Assembly: GCA_027493545.1 (NCBI GenBank)
Contig: JAOSKR010000005.1
Location: 1 to 64,000, forward strand
From: Roseovarius sp.
GTDB lineage: Bacteria > Pseudomonadota > Alphaproteobacteria > Rhodobacterales > Rhodobacteraceae
Length of the DNA stretch: 64,000 bases
Direction: 5' to 3'
The notes under the pieces: generated by a model
Database searches by the model: none
What the model was told of the DNA's origin: nothing
The model's input: only the letters and a program-made list of their open reading frames with translations
Shown here: piece by piece, positions 7,277 to 16,546 of the stretch
Layout: every line of letters starts with the position of its first letter
Numbering within the stretch: the first letter of the stretch is position 1
Program-made: the position numbers and the translations under genes

Positions 7277-9130
7277 ATGAGACCAGTTTTTTTCGCCCCG
7301 CAGGGCCTGGCTTCTGGCCGTCGCGCTGCTGCTTTCGGCCGCACCGGCGGCGGCAGAGGCGGCCGATTCCCGCCCCGCGCACGGCATAGCTATGTATGGC
7401 GAGCCAGCCCTGCCACCGGATTTTGTGTCGCTGCCCTATGCCGACCCCGACGCGCCCAAGGGCGGGCGGGTCGTCACCGGCAATGTCGGCGGGTTCGATA
7501 CGCTCAATCCGTTCACGCTCAAGGGCGAGGCGCCCTGGCAATTGCGCGAACTCACCCACGAGGCGTTGATGGGGCGATCCTGGGACGAGCCGTTCACGCT
7601 ATACGGGCTTTTGGCCGAATCGGTCGCGACCGGACCGAATCGCGAATGGGTGGAATTCACCCTGCGCGAGGAGGCGCGCTTCTCGGACGGCAGCCCGGTC
7701 ACGGTCGAGGACGTGATCTGGTCCTACGAGACGCTCGGGACCGAAGGCCATCCCCGCTACCGCGGTTTCTGGTCCAAGGTCGCGTCGGTCGAGGCCACCG
7801 GCCCGCGCAGCGTGCGACTCAGCTTCCAACACCCCCGACCGCGAGCTTGCGCTCCTCGCCGGGCTGCGCCCGATCCTGAAAAAGGCGCAGTGGCAGACCC
7901 GCGATTTCGCCGCCGCGCGGATCGAGGACATCCCGTGGGCTCGGGCCCCTATGTCGTGGCAGATTACGAGATCGGCCGTCACGTCACGCTTGAGCGCAAT
8001 CCCGACTACTGGGGCCGCGATCTGCCGTTCCGGCGCGGGACGCACAATTTCGACGAGATCAGGATCGAGTATTTCGGCGACAACACCGTGCTGCGCGAGG
8101 CGTTCAAGGCGCGGACGCTCTCGTACCTGCGCGCGAGTTCAATGCCGAGGACTGGGCCACGCAATACGATTTTCCCGCCGTGCGGCGCGGCGAGATCGTG
8201 CTCAGCGAAATCCCCAACGGCAAGCCCACCGGCATGACCGGCTTCGTCTTCAACACCCGCCGCGCGCCGCTCGACGACTGGCGGGTGCGCGAGGCGCTGA
8301 TCACGGCGTTCAACTTCGAGTACATGAACGACACCTTGACCGGCGGGCGCCAGCGGCGCATCACGTCGTACTTCGCCAATTCCGAGCTTGCCATGCGCCC
8401 CGGCCCGGCCGAGGGGCGGGTGCGCGCGCTGCTCGCGCCCTTTGCCGAGAGCCTGCCGCCCGGCGCGCTCGACGGCTACGCCCCGCCCCGCGGCGACGGG
8501 ACCGGGCGCAACCGCGGCAATATCCGCAAGGCGCTGAAGCTTCTGAACGCGGCCGGCTGGCGGGTGGCGGGCGACGGGGTCTTGCGCAACGCCGAAGGAC
8601 AGCCGCTGCGCCTCGGCGTGCTTTTGCGCCAGGACGCGCTGCTGGCGCAGGTCACGGCCTACATGGAAATCTACGCCCAGGCGCTTAAACGGCTCGGCAT
8701 CGCGCTTGCGATCGAGCGCATCGACAACGCCCAGTACCTCGCCCGCGAGCGCGATTTCGATTTCGATATCACCTTCATGCGCCGGTCGCTGTCCGGGAGC
8801 CCCGGCAACGAACAGCGCTTCTACTGGGGATCGGCCGCGGCGGGCGAGCCCGGCAGCCGCAACCTCGCCGGGATCAGATCGCCCGCCGCCGATGCCATGA
8901 TCGACGCCATGCTGCGCGCGACCACGCGCGAGGACTTCACCGCCGCGGTGCGCGCGCTCGACCGGGTGTTGATTTCGGGCCGCTACGTCATACCGATCCA
9001 CAGCTATGCCGTGGGCCGCATTGCCCATTTGCGCAACTTGCGTTATCCACAGGATCATCTGCCGGTCTATGGCGACGGGATCTGGTTCCTGCCGACGGTC
9101 TGGTGGTACGAGGCAGAAGAAGAACGATAA
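7277..9130 (+). CDS. YejA-type ABC transporter substrate-binding protein, family 5 (frameshifted)
   Basis: ATG 7277 opens a signal peptide that needs a one-base correction (MRPVFFA, then RAWLLAVALLLSAAPAAAEA). The mature protein begins HGIAMYGEPALPPDFVSLPY and PDAPKGGRVVTGNVGGFD, diagnostic of YejA/microcin C-type peptide-binding proteins (SBP_bac_5). Later landmarks are ARFSDGSPVTVEDVIWSYET, GSGPYVVADYEIGRHVTLER, NPDYWGRDLPF, FNTRRAPLDDWRVREAL and a C-terminal IPIHSYAVGR. Length is about 615 residues, as expected. Frames change near 7305, 7835, 7930 and 8125. The protein would capture oligopeptides in the periplasm. The permease and ATPase genes (yejBEF) are not next to it, since an entericidin and a convergent P450 follow. 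Confidence 0.85.
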
Positions 9131-9161
9131 CAGGCAATCGAACCCTTTTTGAGGGTGAGGC

Positions 9162-9277
9162 ATGAAACGGCTGGTAGCTATGGCGGCTCCTCGCGGCAGC
9201 GCTCTCGGCTGTGCCACGGTCGACGGGATCGGGCGCGACATCTCGGAGCGGCGCGCGGCGTCCAGAGCTGGTTCTGA
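9162..9277 (+). CDS. entericidin-like small lipoprotein (frameshifted)
   Basis: ATG 9162, preceded by GAGGGTGAGG, starts MKRLVAMAA. With single-base corrections the protein continues as an Ala/Leu signal segment to the lipobox cysteine (LSAC), then ATVDGIGRDIS, and ends AARGVQSWF before TGA 9275. This is the EcnA/EcnB pattern: signal peptide, lipobox, CNTVxGxGxDI-type core, about 38 residues. Such peptides are small envelope lipoproteins, sometimes linked to programmed lysis. Three indels in 115 bases mask it as read. It converges on the P450 gene. Confidence 0.65.
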
Positions 9278-9348
9278 GAAGAGGGCGCCGGCAGATACGG
9301 CGCATGGCGGCACGACTGACCCGGTCGCGGGCCCGACGCGCCGGCGCC

Positions 9349-10721
9349 TCAGTTGCGCGGGCGTGACCTTCAGCCAGATGCCGTCGCGCCCCCGCACCGT
9401 CAGATGCGCCACCGGCATCGCGGGGCGCGCCGGATCGGGCGCGAACCGCAGGTGCCGCACCAGCATCGCGAGGATGAGCGGGCCCTCGATCATCGCGAAC
9501 CCCGCCCCGGTACAGACGCGGGGTCCAGCCGAGAACGGGATAAAGGCGGTGCGCTGGCAGCTCTTGCCATTTTCGGTGGCAAAGCGCGCGGGGTCGAATT
9601 CGTCGGGGCGCTCCCACAGCCGTTCATGGCGGTGCAGATGCCAGGGCGACAGCACGATCTGACTGCCGGCGCGCACCTCGCGGCCGCGAAAGCGCTCGGG
9701 CCGGGCCGCCTCGCGCACCATCATCGGCACCGGCGGATAAAGGCGCAGCGTCTCGCGAAAGACGTCGCGGGTCACCCTCAGCCGGCCGACATCCGAAAAC
9801 TCCGGCGCCCTGGGGCCAAAGACCGCCTCTGCCTCTTCGGCCGCGACGCGATCCTGCCAGTCGGGACAGAGCGCCAGCAGATAGAGCGCCCAGGCCAGCG
9901 CCGAGGCGCTGGTCTCGTGCCCGGCGAGAAAGAAGATCGCCACCTGATCGACCATCTCGGGCAGACCGAAACGCTCGCCCGTCTCGGGGTCGGCGGTGGT
10001 CATGATCTTGGTGGCCAGATCGTCGGGCGCCTCGCCGGCCGCGATCGCCGCCATCCGCTCGGCCGTCAGCACCTCGATCAGCCGCCGGATGCGCGCCGCC
10101 GTCACCCGCGCCCGGCGGCCGTGAAAGCGCGGAAACCAGCGCGGCAGCGGCAGGAACGCACCGAGGTTTAGCACCGGCTGGCTGCGCTGATGCTCGCGGA
10201 AGGCGTCGAAAACCTGCCGCGCGGTGCCATGCTCGATCGGGATCGAGAAAAGCGTGCGAAAGATCACGTCGGCGGCGACGTGGCTGGCCTCGGCCTCGAT
10301 CTCGACGGCGCGGCCGTCGGCCATGCCATGGAGCCGTCCGGCCGCCGCCTGCCCCGCCGAGCGCATCGCCGGGAACGTGTCGCGCAGGCGTCCGCCCTCG
10401 AACGCCGGATCAATGATCCGCCGCTGGCGCCGCCATGTCGCACCGTTGGTGACAAAGACCGAATTGCCCAAGAGCGGCGTCAGCCCCTCGCGGATGCGGT
10501 TCGACTTGGGGAAATCCTCGGGCCGCTCCTTGAGCACCAAGGTTGACCAGCGTCGGATCGTTGCAAAGATAGGAGCGAAAGAACGGCGTGCGGAACTCGG
10601 CCATCCACGCGCGATAAAGCCGGGCGGGCTGCGCCGAGAGAATGTCCTGCCGGAAGAGCCGCAGGTAGCGCCAGAGCGACACGCGCCCCTGCCGCGCCGG
10701 CGGTTTGGGGGGCAGGCTCAT
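9349..10721 (-). CDS. cytochrome P450 (frameshifted near both ends)
   Basis: From ATG 10721 the product starts MSLPPKPPARQGRVSLWRYL and, after a shift near 10545, continues LKERPEDFPKSNRI. P450 landmarks are clear: WRRQRRIIDPAF (C-helix), the I-helix AGHETSASALAWALY, the K-helix ETLRLYPPVP (ExxR), PERW-like DEFDPARFA, and the heme loop FSAGPRVCTGAGFAM with the axial Cys. The type is the bacterial single-component P450 resembling fatty-acid hydroxylases (CYP102 heme domain/CYP4-like), without a fused reductase. The open frame overruns the expected end at VTPAQ, so a stop was probably masked by an indel; I place it at TGA 9349-9351. The ATG overlaps the upstream hydrolase stop (ATGA), so the two are coupled. 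Confidence 0.8.
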
Positions 10722-11918
10722 GGCGCGGTGCCGGTGAATTTCGAGGCCGGCCGCTCGATCCGGCTGGGCGAGGCGGGACGCCCAGCATAGCGTTCTGCCA
10801 GGGTCAGTGGCCCGGCGGTGATGCGGAAATAATCATAGTCGCCGGGGCGGTCGAAGGCGCACATGTACTGGAAATGCAGCCGGAAGAACCGCCAGCGCAG
10901 CGCCCGCCAGCGCGCCGGGCTCAGCGTCTGCGTGAACGCCGCCGAGACCACCAGCGGCCAGCGCTTGTCCTCGGGCGCCACGCCGGAGACCGCCACCGGG
11001 TCGCAGAGCGCGAAGGCGCACCCATCGCCCGGCGCGGTGACGTCGATCCAGGTCAGCTCGTCGCGGGCCGAAAGATAGCGCAGATCGGCGCGCAGGCGGT
11101 GCGCGTCGGGCAGGAACGACACCATCGGCACCACCTGCCCCAGCGTCAGCAGCGCCAGCGCCGGGCGATCACGCGGCGCCCTGCCCTGCCGGATCAGGTC
11201 GGCCAGCACCGAAACCGCCAGATGCGCGCCCGACGAATGGCCCACCACCAGCACCTCGTCGGCATCGCCTTGCAGCGCGTCGGCGATCTCGGCGGTGAAG
11301 TCGGCTATCCGCGCCTCGAGTTCGGGCGGGTTGGCGCCGCGGTGGCGCGCGGACCAGGCGTAGTCGTGCATCAGGTAATAGGCGAAAAAGCGGTTGTCGC
11401 GGCGGCGGAACCACTCAAGCGCCACCGGCACCACGATGAGCCCGCCCCAGGCCGCCCAGGGATGCGCCAGCGCCAGAAGCCGCCCCAGCCCCCGGGCCAG
11501 CAGCAACGCCAGCACCAGTTGCACCAGCAGGAACCCCCACTGGGTAGAGCGCGGCGATGACCGGGCCCTTGCGCAATCGCATCAGCCGCCAGAGCGCGCC
11601 CGAGGCGATATAGGTCCAGGCGGTGCGCGCCAGCAGCAGATAAGTGCCGGGGATACCCCGGTCCATGCTGTCGCGCACGATGTCGGACCAGACCAGCACG
11701 TCGATGTCGGCCGTGACCCGGGCACCGTCGATGCCGGCCTCGACCCGCCAGCCATAGCGCTCGCGCCCGGTCTTGCCGGTCAGCTCGATCGAATAGCCCG
11801 AAATCCGCGCCCGGGCGGCGCCCTCCTTGCGGTAGAGCTCGCGGTAACGGCGGGGATGGATCGGATCGTAACCCGGAATGTAGAAGACGCGCCGCCGGCG
11901 CACGGGGGAATGCGGCAA
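10718..11918 (-). CDS. membrane-anchored alpha/beta hydrolase (frameshifted)
   Basis: ATG 11918 starts MPHSPVRRRRVFYIPGYDPI, a typical first strand of an alpha/beta hydrolase (VFYIPGYDP). A shift near 11530 joins this half to a strongly hydrophobic stretch (QLVLALLLARGLG, WGGLIVVPVALEWF). The second half carries DEVLVVGHSSGAHLAVSVLA, the nucleophile elbow GHSSG. Total length is about 400 residues. The hydrophobic segments predict a membrane insertion in the middle of the fold, which is unusual for the superfamily. Its TGA overlaps the P450 start by four bases, so it and the P450 probably act on the same lipid-like substrate. That is inference; no substrate is visible. Confidence 0.7.
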
Positions 11919-11981
11919 GCTGCTCTCACCTCGTCTGGTTTCGCGCGTGAACCTAGCGCGGCAATCGGGCGAGAGTAAGTC

Positions 11982-12734
11982 CTAACCCAGCAGTCCCAAT
12001 GACGGGAACGTCTCGAGCAGCCAGTAGGAAAAGGCGGAAAAGCCGCCCGTCAGCATCATCAGCCCGATGGTCCAGAGAAGCAGCCCCATGACGCGCTCGA
12101 TCCGCTCCATGTGCCGTTTCATCCACGCCATCACGCCGGTGAGGCGCGGCAGGAACGCCGCCACCAGCAGGAACGGCACGCCGAGCCCCACGGCATAGAC
12201 CGCCAAGAGCGCGGTGCCGCGCGCCACCGACGCCTCCGACGCCGCCAGCGACAGGATCGCGCCCAGCTGCGGGCCGATGCAGGGGGTCCAGCCAAAGGCG
12301 AAGGCAAGCCCCAGCAGGTAGGCGCCAAACGCCGACCCGCCCCGGTCGCCCGCGTCAAGCCGCGCCTCGCGGTCGAGAAAACCGATCCGGAAGACGCCGA
12401 CGAAATGGGCACCGAAAATCATCACGACGATACCGGCGGCGGTGTTGAAATAGTCCCGGTACTGCAAGAACGCGAGACCGGCGGCCGAGGCCGCGAACCC
12501 CGGATCAGGAACACCGTCGAGAGCCCCAGCACGAAACCGAGCGCCGGCACCACCGCCCGCGCCCGCGCCCGCCCCGAGGCCGAGAGCTCGTGCAGGGTGA
12601 TCCCGCTCATATAGGCCAGATAGGGCGGCACTACCGGCAGTACGCAGGGGGCTGAGAAACGAGAAGAGCCCCGCGACAAGCGCCACGATCATTGCCGGCA
12701 AAAGCGCGGCGTCGATGATTTCGATCCCGAACAT
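11982..12734 (-). CDS. ccdA: CcdA-family thiol-redox membrane protein (frameshifted)
   Basis: ATG 12734 gives MFGIEIIDAALLPAMIVALV. After a shift near 12655 the frame continues SPCVLPVVPPYLAYMSG, the conserved PCVLP motif with the first redox Cys of CcdA/DsbD. A second shift near 12510 leads into AGLAFLQYRDYFNTAAG. The partner Cys is in FGWTPCIGPQLGAIL. Six hydrophobic segments are visible. The family carries electrons from cytoplasmic thioredoxin to periplasmic thiols, as used in cytochrome c maturation. tusA begins divergently 92 bases away. Confidence 0.82.
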   Translation of the reverse strand: MFGIEIIDAALLPAMIVALVAGLFSFLSPLRTAGSAALSGLYERDHPARALGLGAGAGAGGGAGARFRAGALDGVPDPGFAASAAGLAFLQYRDYFNTAAGIVVMIFGAHFVGVFRIGFLDREARLDAGDRGGSAFGAYLLGLAFAFGWTPCIGPQLGAILSLAASEASVARGTALLAVYAVGLGVPFLLVAAFLPRLTGVMAWMKRHMERIERVMGLLLWTIGLMMLTGGFSAFSYWLLETFPSLGLLG

Positions 12735-12826
12735 GGGGCCGGCATAGCCCAAATGCCCGGCGGGGTCACGAGGCGCAATGTCACAACTTTGTGGACAGCG
12801 GCGGGGCTGCGGATTATCTGGGCCTC

Positions 12827-13057
12827 ATGGCCCCCGACCACACCCTCGACGCCCGCGGGCTCTTGTGCCCGCTGCCGGTGCTCAAGCTGCGCAAGCGGCT
12901 GAAATCGCTTGAAATCGGCGAGGTCCTGGAGCTATGGGCCGATGACCCGGCGGCGGTGATCGACGTGCAGCATTTCTGCGCCGAGGCCGGGCAGGATTTC
13001 CTCGGCATGGCGGCGCGCGAGGGCTTCAACGCCTATTGCGTGCGCAAGACCGGCTAG
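12827..13057 (+). CDS. tusA: TusA-family sulfurtransferase
   Basis: The likely start is ATG 12827 (MAPDHTLDARGLLCPLPVLK), though an upstream in-frame ATG exists at 12791. The CPxP motif with the active Cys is at residues 13-16, followed by LRKRLKSLEIGEVLELWADDPAA and FLGMAAREGFNAYCVRKTG. At 76 residues it is a standard single-domain TusA/SirA protein. These accept persulfide sulfur from cysteine desulfurases and pass it to tRNA thiolation, molybdenum cofactor or other acceptors. It is divergent from ccdA and convergent with rne. A repeat cluster occupies the gap to rne. Confidence 0.88.
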   Translation: MAPDHTLDARGLLCPLPVLKLRKRLKSLEIGEVLELWADDPAAVIDVQHFCAEAGQDFLGMAAREGFNAYCVRKTG

Positions 13058-13225
13058 GGCGCGTCACGTTCAACTGGAAACGGTTCGACGGCGGGCACGC
13101 AACCGCCCGGGTGGGCGCGGAACGCGCCCGCGTCGTGCCGCAGGCACGCCTTTGGCGTGACGCGGGCGGTCGCGTACCCGTCGCTGGCGCGACGGGCGGG
13201 TGCTTCAATCAAACGCGACACGCTA
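13057..13225. repeat. palindromic element related to the dispersed repeat family (A2)
   Basis: This stretch after tusA starts GGGCGCGTCACGTTCAAC and ends AATCAAACGCGACACGC, ends that are imperfectly inverted and resemble the TIRs of the repeat family. Inside are G/C-rich dyads. The block from about 13078 (AACGGTTCGACGGCG) through CCGCCCGGGTG recurs at about 26479-26520 next to copy B. It contains no gene I can support. Confidence 0.5.
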
Positions 13226-13230
13226 TAGGG

Positions 13231-13337
13231 CGCATCGCGTCTGATCGGTCGTCCGCCCGCCCCGGGCATGACCCGGGGCCTCGCCATCGCGAACGGAGAT
13301 CCCGGCCCAAGGCCGGGACGGGTATCGTATATGATCG
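13231..13337. repeat. dispersed palindromic repeat, copy A
   Basis: Left end CGCATCGCGTCTGATCGG, right end GTATATGATCGCC. Internal hairpin CCCCGGGCATGACCCGGGG and second hairpin CCCGGCCCAAGGCCGGG are separated by CCTCGCCATCGCGAACGGAGAT. The core nearly matches copies C and D in the same orientation and copy B inverted. It lies between the convergent genes tusA and rne, 17 bases from the rne stop, so it may serve both as a terminator. Confidence 0.8.
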
Positions 13338-13353
13338 CCGACCGTGGCGGCGG

Positions 13354-16122
13354 TCAGCGGCCCAGCGACCACCATCCGCGACGCTTGGGGGCGCGGTCCT
13401 TCGCAGCCTCTTCGGCCTCATCCGCTCCGGCCGTGGCCGGTTCCGGCTCGCGCTCCGCTTCGGCTGCGGGCCGGGGTTCGGGCGCGGGTTCAGGTTCGGG
13501 CGCGGGCTCGGATGCGACTTCGGCAACCTTGGGAGCCTCGGGGGCCGGCGCATCCGCTGCCGGAACATCCGCCGTCTCCTTCGGCTCCGCCGCGCGCGGT
13601 TTTGCACGACTGCGGCTGACACGCTTTTTCGGCGCCGGTTCGGCGGTATCAGCCGCCACCGCATCAGGCGCGGGGGGTGCGATGTCCGCCCCGGCCTCAT
13701 CAACCGCGACCTCAGCCTCAGCCTCGGTCACAGCCTCGGCCTCGGCGGGCTTGGCGGACCTGGCGGCGCTGACACGCGGCTTGCGGGTGCGTTTGGGCTT
13801 TTCGGCGGGCATTTCCGCCGCCTCTGCCGGCGCTTCGACGGCAGCCTGATCGCTGTCGGCGGTGTCCGCGCCCGCGACCTCGGCGACAGCCTCGGGGGCC
13901 GGCTCGGCATCCGAATCGGGGCTGTCGTCCCCGTTCAGCCCGTTGTCGGCGCCCTCGTCCTTGTGCGAGCGCGACCTGGGCCGCCGCCGCCGGCGACGCT
14001 TCTTCTTGGGCTGGTCGTTCTCGCCGCCGTTCTCGGGCGCCTCCGCCTCTGTCTCCGCATCGCCGTTCTCGATGTCGTCCTCGTCGGCGCTCTCCTCCGG
14101 CAGGGTGCTGTCGACCGAGATCACCGGCGCGGCCTCGGGGACGACGCGGGTGGCGGTCTTGAACTTCTCGAGGCTGAAATCGGGGCTGATCAGCGTGGTG
14201 TCACCCTCGATACGCACCGACAGGCCATAGCGCGTCTCGATGCGGGCGACATGCTCGCGCTTCTGGTTCATCAGGTAGTTGGCGACGCCCACCGGGCAGC
14301 GCACCAGCACCTCGCGCGAACGGCGGCGCACGCCCTCTTCCTCTATCTGGCGCAGGATCGAGAGCGCGAGATTGTCGTCCGAGCGGATGAGCCCGGTGCC
14401 GTGACACGCCGGACAGGGCTGGGTGGTGGCCTCGATCATGCCCGGGCGCAGCCGCTGGCGACTCATCTCCAAGAGGCCGAAGCCCGAGATGCGGCCGACC
14501 CGGATGCGGGCGCGGTCGGATTTGAGCTTGTCCTTGAGACGCTTCTCGACGGCGGCGTTGTTCTTGCGCTCTTCCATGTCGATGAAGTCGATCACGATCA
14601 GCCCGGCGAGGTCGCGCAGGCGCAGCTGGCGTGCCACCTCTTCGGCGGCCTCGACGTTGGTCTTGAGCGCGGTCTCCTCGATCGAACCTTCCTTGGTGGC
14701 CCGTCCCGAGTTGACGTCGATGGCGACCAGCGCCTCGGTCACGCCGATGACGATGTATCCGCCCGACTTGAGCTGCACCACTGGGTTGAACATCGAGCTG
14801 AGATAGCTTTCCACCTGGAAGCGGGCGAAGAGCGGCATCGCGTCCTGATAGTGCTTCACGTTCTTGGCGTGGGACGGCATGATCATCTTCATGAAGTCCT
14901 TGGCGACGCGGTAACCCGCCTCGCCCTCGACCAGAACCTCGTCGATATCGCGGTTGTAGAGGTCGCGGATCGAGCGCTTGATCAGGTTGCCCTCTTCGTA
15001 GATCTTCGCCGGCGCGATGGATTTGAGCGTCAGCTCGCGGATCTGTTCCCAGAGCCGCAGCAGGTATTCATAGTCGCGCTTGATTTCCGACTTGGTGCGT
15101 TTGGCGCCGGCGGTGCGCACGATCAGCCCGGCGCCGCGCGGCACGTCGATCTCGGCGGCGATCTCCTTGAGCTTCTTGCGGTCGGCGACGTTGGTGATCT
15201 TGCGGGAGATACCGCCGCCGCGGGCGGTGTTGGGCATCAAGACGCAATAGCGCCCGGCAAGGCTGAGATAGGTGGTCAGCGCCGCGCCCTTGTTGCCGCG
15301 TTCCTCCTTGACCACCTGCACCAGCAGGATCTGGCGGACCTTGACGACTTCCTGGATCTTGTACTTGCGCGGCCTGGGCTTGCGCGGCGGGCGGATGTCG
15401 TCGCTGTCGTCGTCATCAGCGACCGATTCGATGCTGTCATCGCGCGCGGTGGCGTCGGGGCGGCCGGCGTCCGTATCGCCATTGTCGCCATTATTGCCAT
15501 TGTCGCCGTTCGTGTCGGGATCGCCATTGTCCCGCGCGTCATCGTCGTCATCGTCGTCGTCGTCGGTGTCGCCGTTGTCACCTGCCGCCGCGTCATCGGG
15601 TTCCTCCACGGGCGTTTCGGCCACCCGCTCCATCGGCGAGATCGCCTCGTCATCGTCGCCCTGCCCCTCGGCGGGGTCGATGGTCTCCATCCCCACGATA
15701 TCGTCGGAGGCTGTCACGGCATCGTCGGAGGCGGTCCTTTCCGCCTTCGGAGCGCCATTGGAGCGGCGCGAACCGTTGCCCCGGGCGGGTCTTGCCGCCC
15801 GGTCGCCATTGCCCTCGGCGGCCTGCGCCTCGGCGTAGGCGTGTTCCTCTTCCAGCAGCGCCTCGCGATCGGCCACCGGGATCTGGTAGTAATCGGGGTG
15901 GATCTCCGAAAAGGCGAGAAAGCCGTGCCGGTTGCCGCCGTAATCGACGAAGGCCGCCTGCAGCGACGGCTCGACCCGGGTTACCTTGGCGAGATAGATG
16001 TTGCCGGCGAGCTGCCGCTTGTTTTCCGATTCAAAGTCGAATTCCTCGACCTTGTTTCCGTCCACCACCACGACGCGGGTCTCTTCCGCGTGGGTGGCAT
16101 CGATAAGCATTTTCTTGGCCAT
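13354..16122 (-). CDS. rne: ribonuclease E (Rne/Rng family)
   Basis: Intact, about 922 residues. Start ATG 16122 gives MAKKMLIDATHAEETRVVVV. The S1 domain (GNIYLAKVTRVEPSLQAAFV, DYGGNRHGFL) is split by a roughly 150-residue acidic Asp/Asn/Gly-rich insert, as in other alphaproteobacteria. The catalytic region includes GGYIVIGVTEALVAIDVNSG, LAGLIVIDFIDMEE (metal-binding Asp residues) and the Zn-link CPACHGTG. The C-terminal third is a low-complexity scaffold: a basic block KKKRRRRRRPRSRS, Ala/Glu/Pro tracts, and a final RRGWWSLGR. This is the main mRNA-decay endonuclease and degradosome scaffold. A 424-base leader without genes precedes it, which fits the usual rne 5' autoregulation. Confidence 0.95.
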   Translation of the reverse strand: MAKKMLIDATHAEETRVVVVDGNKVEEFDFESENKRQLAGNIYLAKVTRVEPSLQAAFVDYGGNRHGFLAFSEIHPDYYQIPVADREALLEEEHAYAEAQAAEGNGDRAARPARGNGSRRSNGAPKAERTASDDAVTASDDIVGMETIDPAEGQGDDDEAISPMERVAETPVEEPDDAAAGDNGDTDDDDDDDDDARDNGDPDTNGDNGNNGDNGDTDAGRPDATARDDSIESVADDDDSDDIRPPRKPRPRKYKIQEVVKVRQILLVQVVKEERGNKGAALTTYLSLAGRYCVLMPNTARGGGISRKITNVADRKKLKEIAAEIDVPRGAGLIVRTAGAKRTKSEIKRDYEYLLRLWEQIRELTLKSIAPAKIYEEGNLIKRSIRDLYNRDIDEVLVEGEAGYRVAKDFMKMIMPSHAKNVKHYQDAMPLFARFQVESYLSSMFNPVVQLKSGGYIVIGVTEALVAIDVNSGRATKEGSIEETALKTNVEAAEEVARQLRLRDLAGLIVIDFIDMEERKNNAAVEKRLKDKLKSDRARIRVGRISGFGLLEMSRQRLRPGMIEATTQPCPACHGTGLIRSDDNLALSILRQIEEEGVRRRSREVLVRCPVGVANYLMNQKREHVARIETRYGLSVRIEGDTTLISPDFSLEKFKTATRVVPEAAPVISVDSTLPEESADEDDIENGDAETEAEAPENGGENDQPKKKRRRRRRPRSRSHKDEGADNGLNGDDSPDSDAEPAPEAVAEVAGADTADSDQAAVEAPAEAAEMPAEKPKRTRKPRVSAARSAKPAEAEAVTEAEAEVAVDEAGADIAPPAPDAVAADTAEPAPKKRVSRSRAKPRAAEPKETADVPAADAPAPEAPKVAEVASEPAPEPEPAPEPRPAAEAEREPEPATAGADEAEEAAKDRAPKRRGWWSLGR

Positions 16123-16546
16123 GTATACTCTTTGCACCGCGGCAGTCGTCCGCCGCCCGGAGGCGCCAGTCGTTGCGGGTGGTGTCTGTCAGGAGCGATG
16201 CAGGACAAAACGGGGGCATGCGCAGCGGCCCTGTCGGGCGAGGCTGGGTCTGTCATCCGTTTTGCGCGCGTCATCGCGGTTCTTTCTCCGATGCCACGCG
16301 ATGGCGGCACCCATTCATTGCCCGGCCTTGTCGGCTGCTCGGGCATCGCGGTGGTCTTGCGACCCTATCGGTCTGCTTCGACGGGGTGTCAGGAATGCCC
16401 TGCGCCACCTCGAAACAGCGAAACTTGTCAGGCCCGGCCACCTCTCACGGTGCGGACGACCCTTGGGTCAACATAATTGCGTTGACCGGGCAATTACAAT
16501 GGGGAAAATCTCTGCGCGCCCGAATGTCAGGGCCGCGCGGTTGGGG
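16123..16546 (-). promoter_or_regulatory. rne leader and promoter region, no gene seen
   Basis: This 424-base gap precedes rne on the minus strand and contains no credible ORF. Its upstream end holds a perfect 7-bp inverted repeat GGTCAAC-N8-GTTGACC at 16466-16487. A possible minus-strand promoter overlaps it (TTGTAA, 17 bases, TTATGT, roughly 16502-16473). That would give a 5' UTR of about 340 bases, in line with long rne leaders targeted by RNase E itself. Confidence 0.5.

Noticed and set aside
8006..9348. Extension of the P450 frame to 844 residues
   Set aside because: The extension runs antisense through yejA and the entericidin and has no domain; loss of a stop near 9349 by an indel explains it.
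13036..16476. 1146-residue plus-strand open frame opposite rne
   Set aside because: High G+C shadow; the translated sequence is low complexity and the minus strand encodes an intact RNase E.
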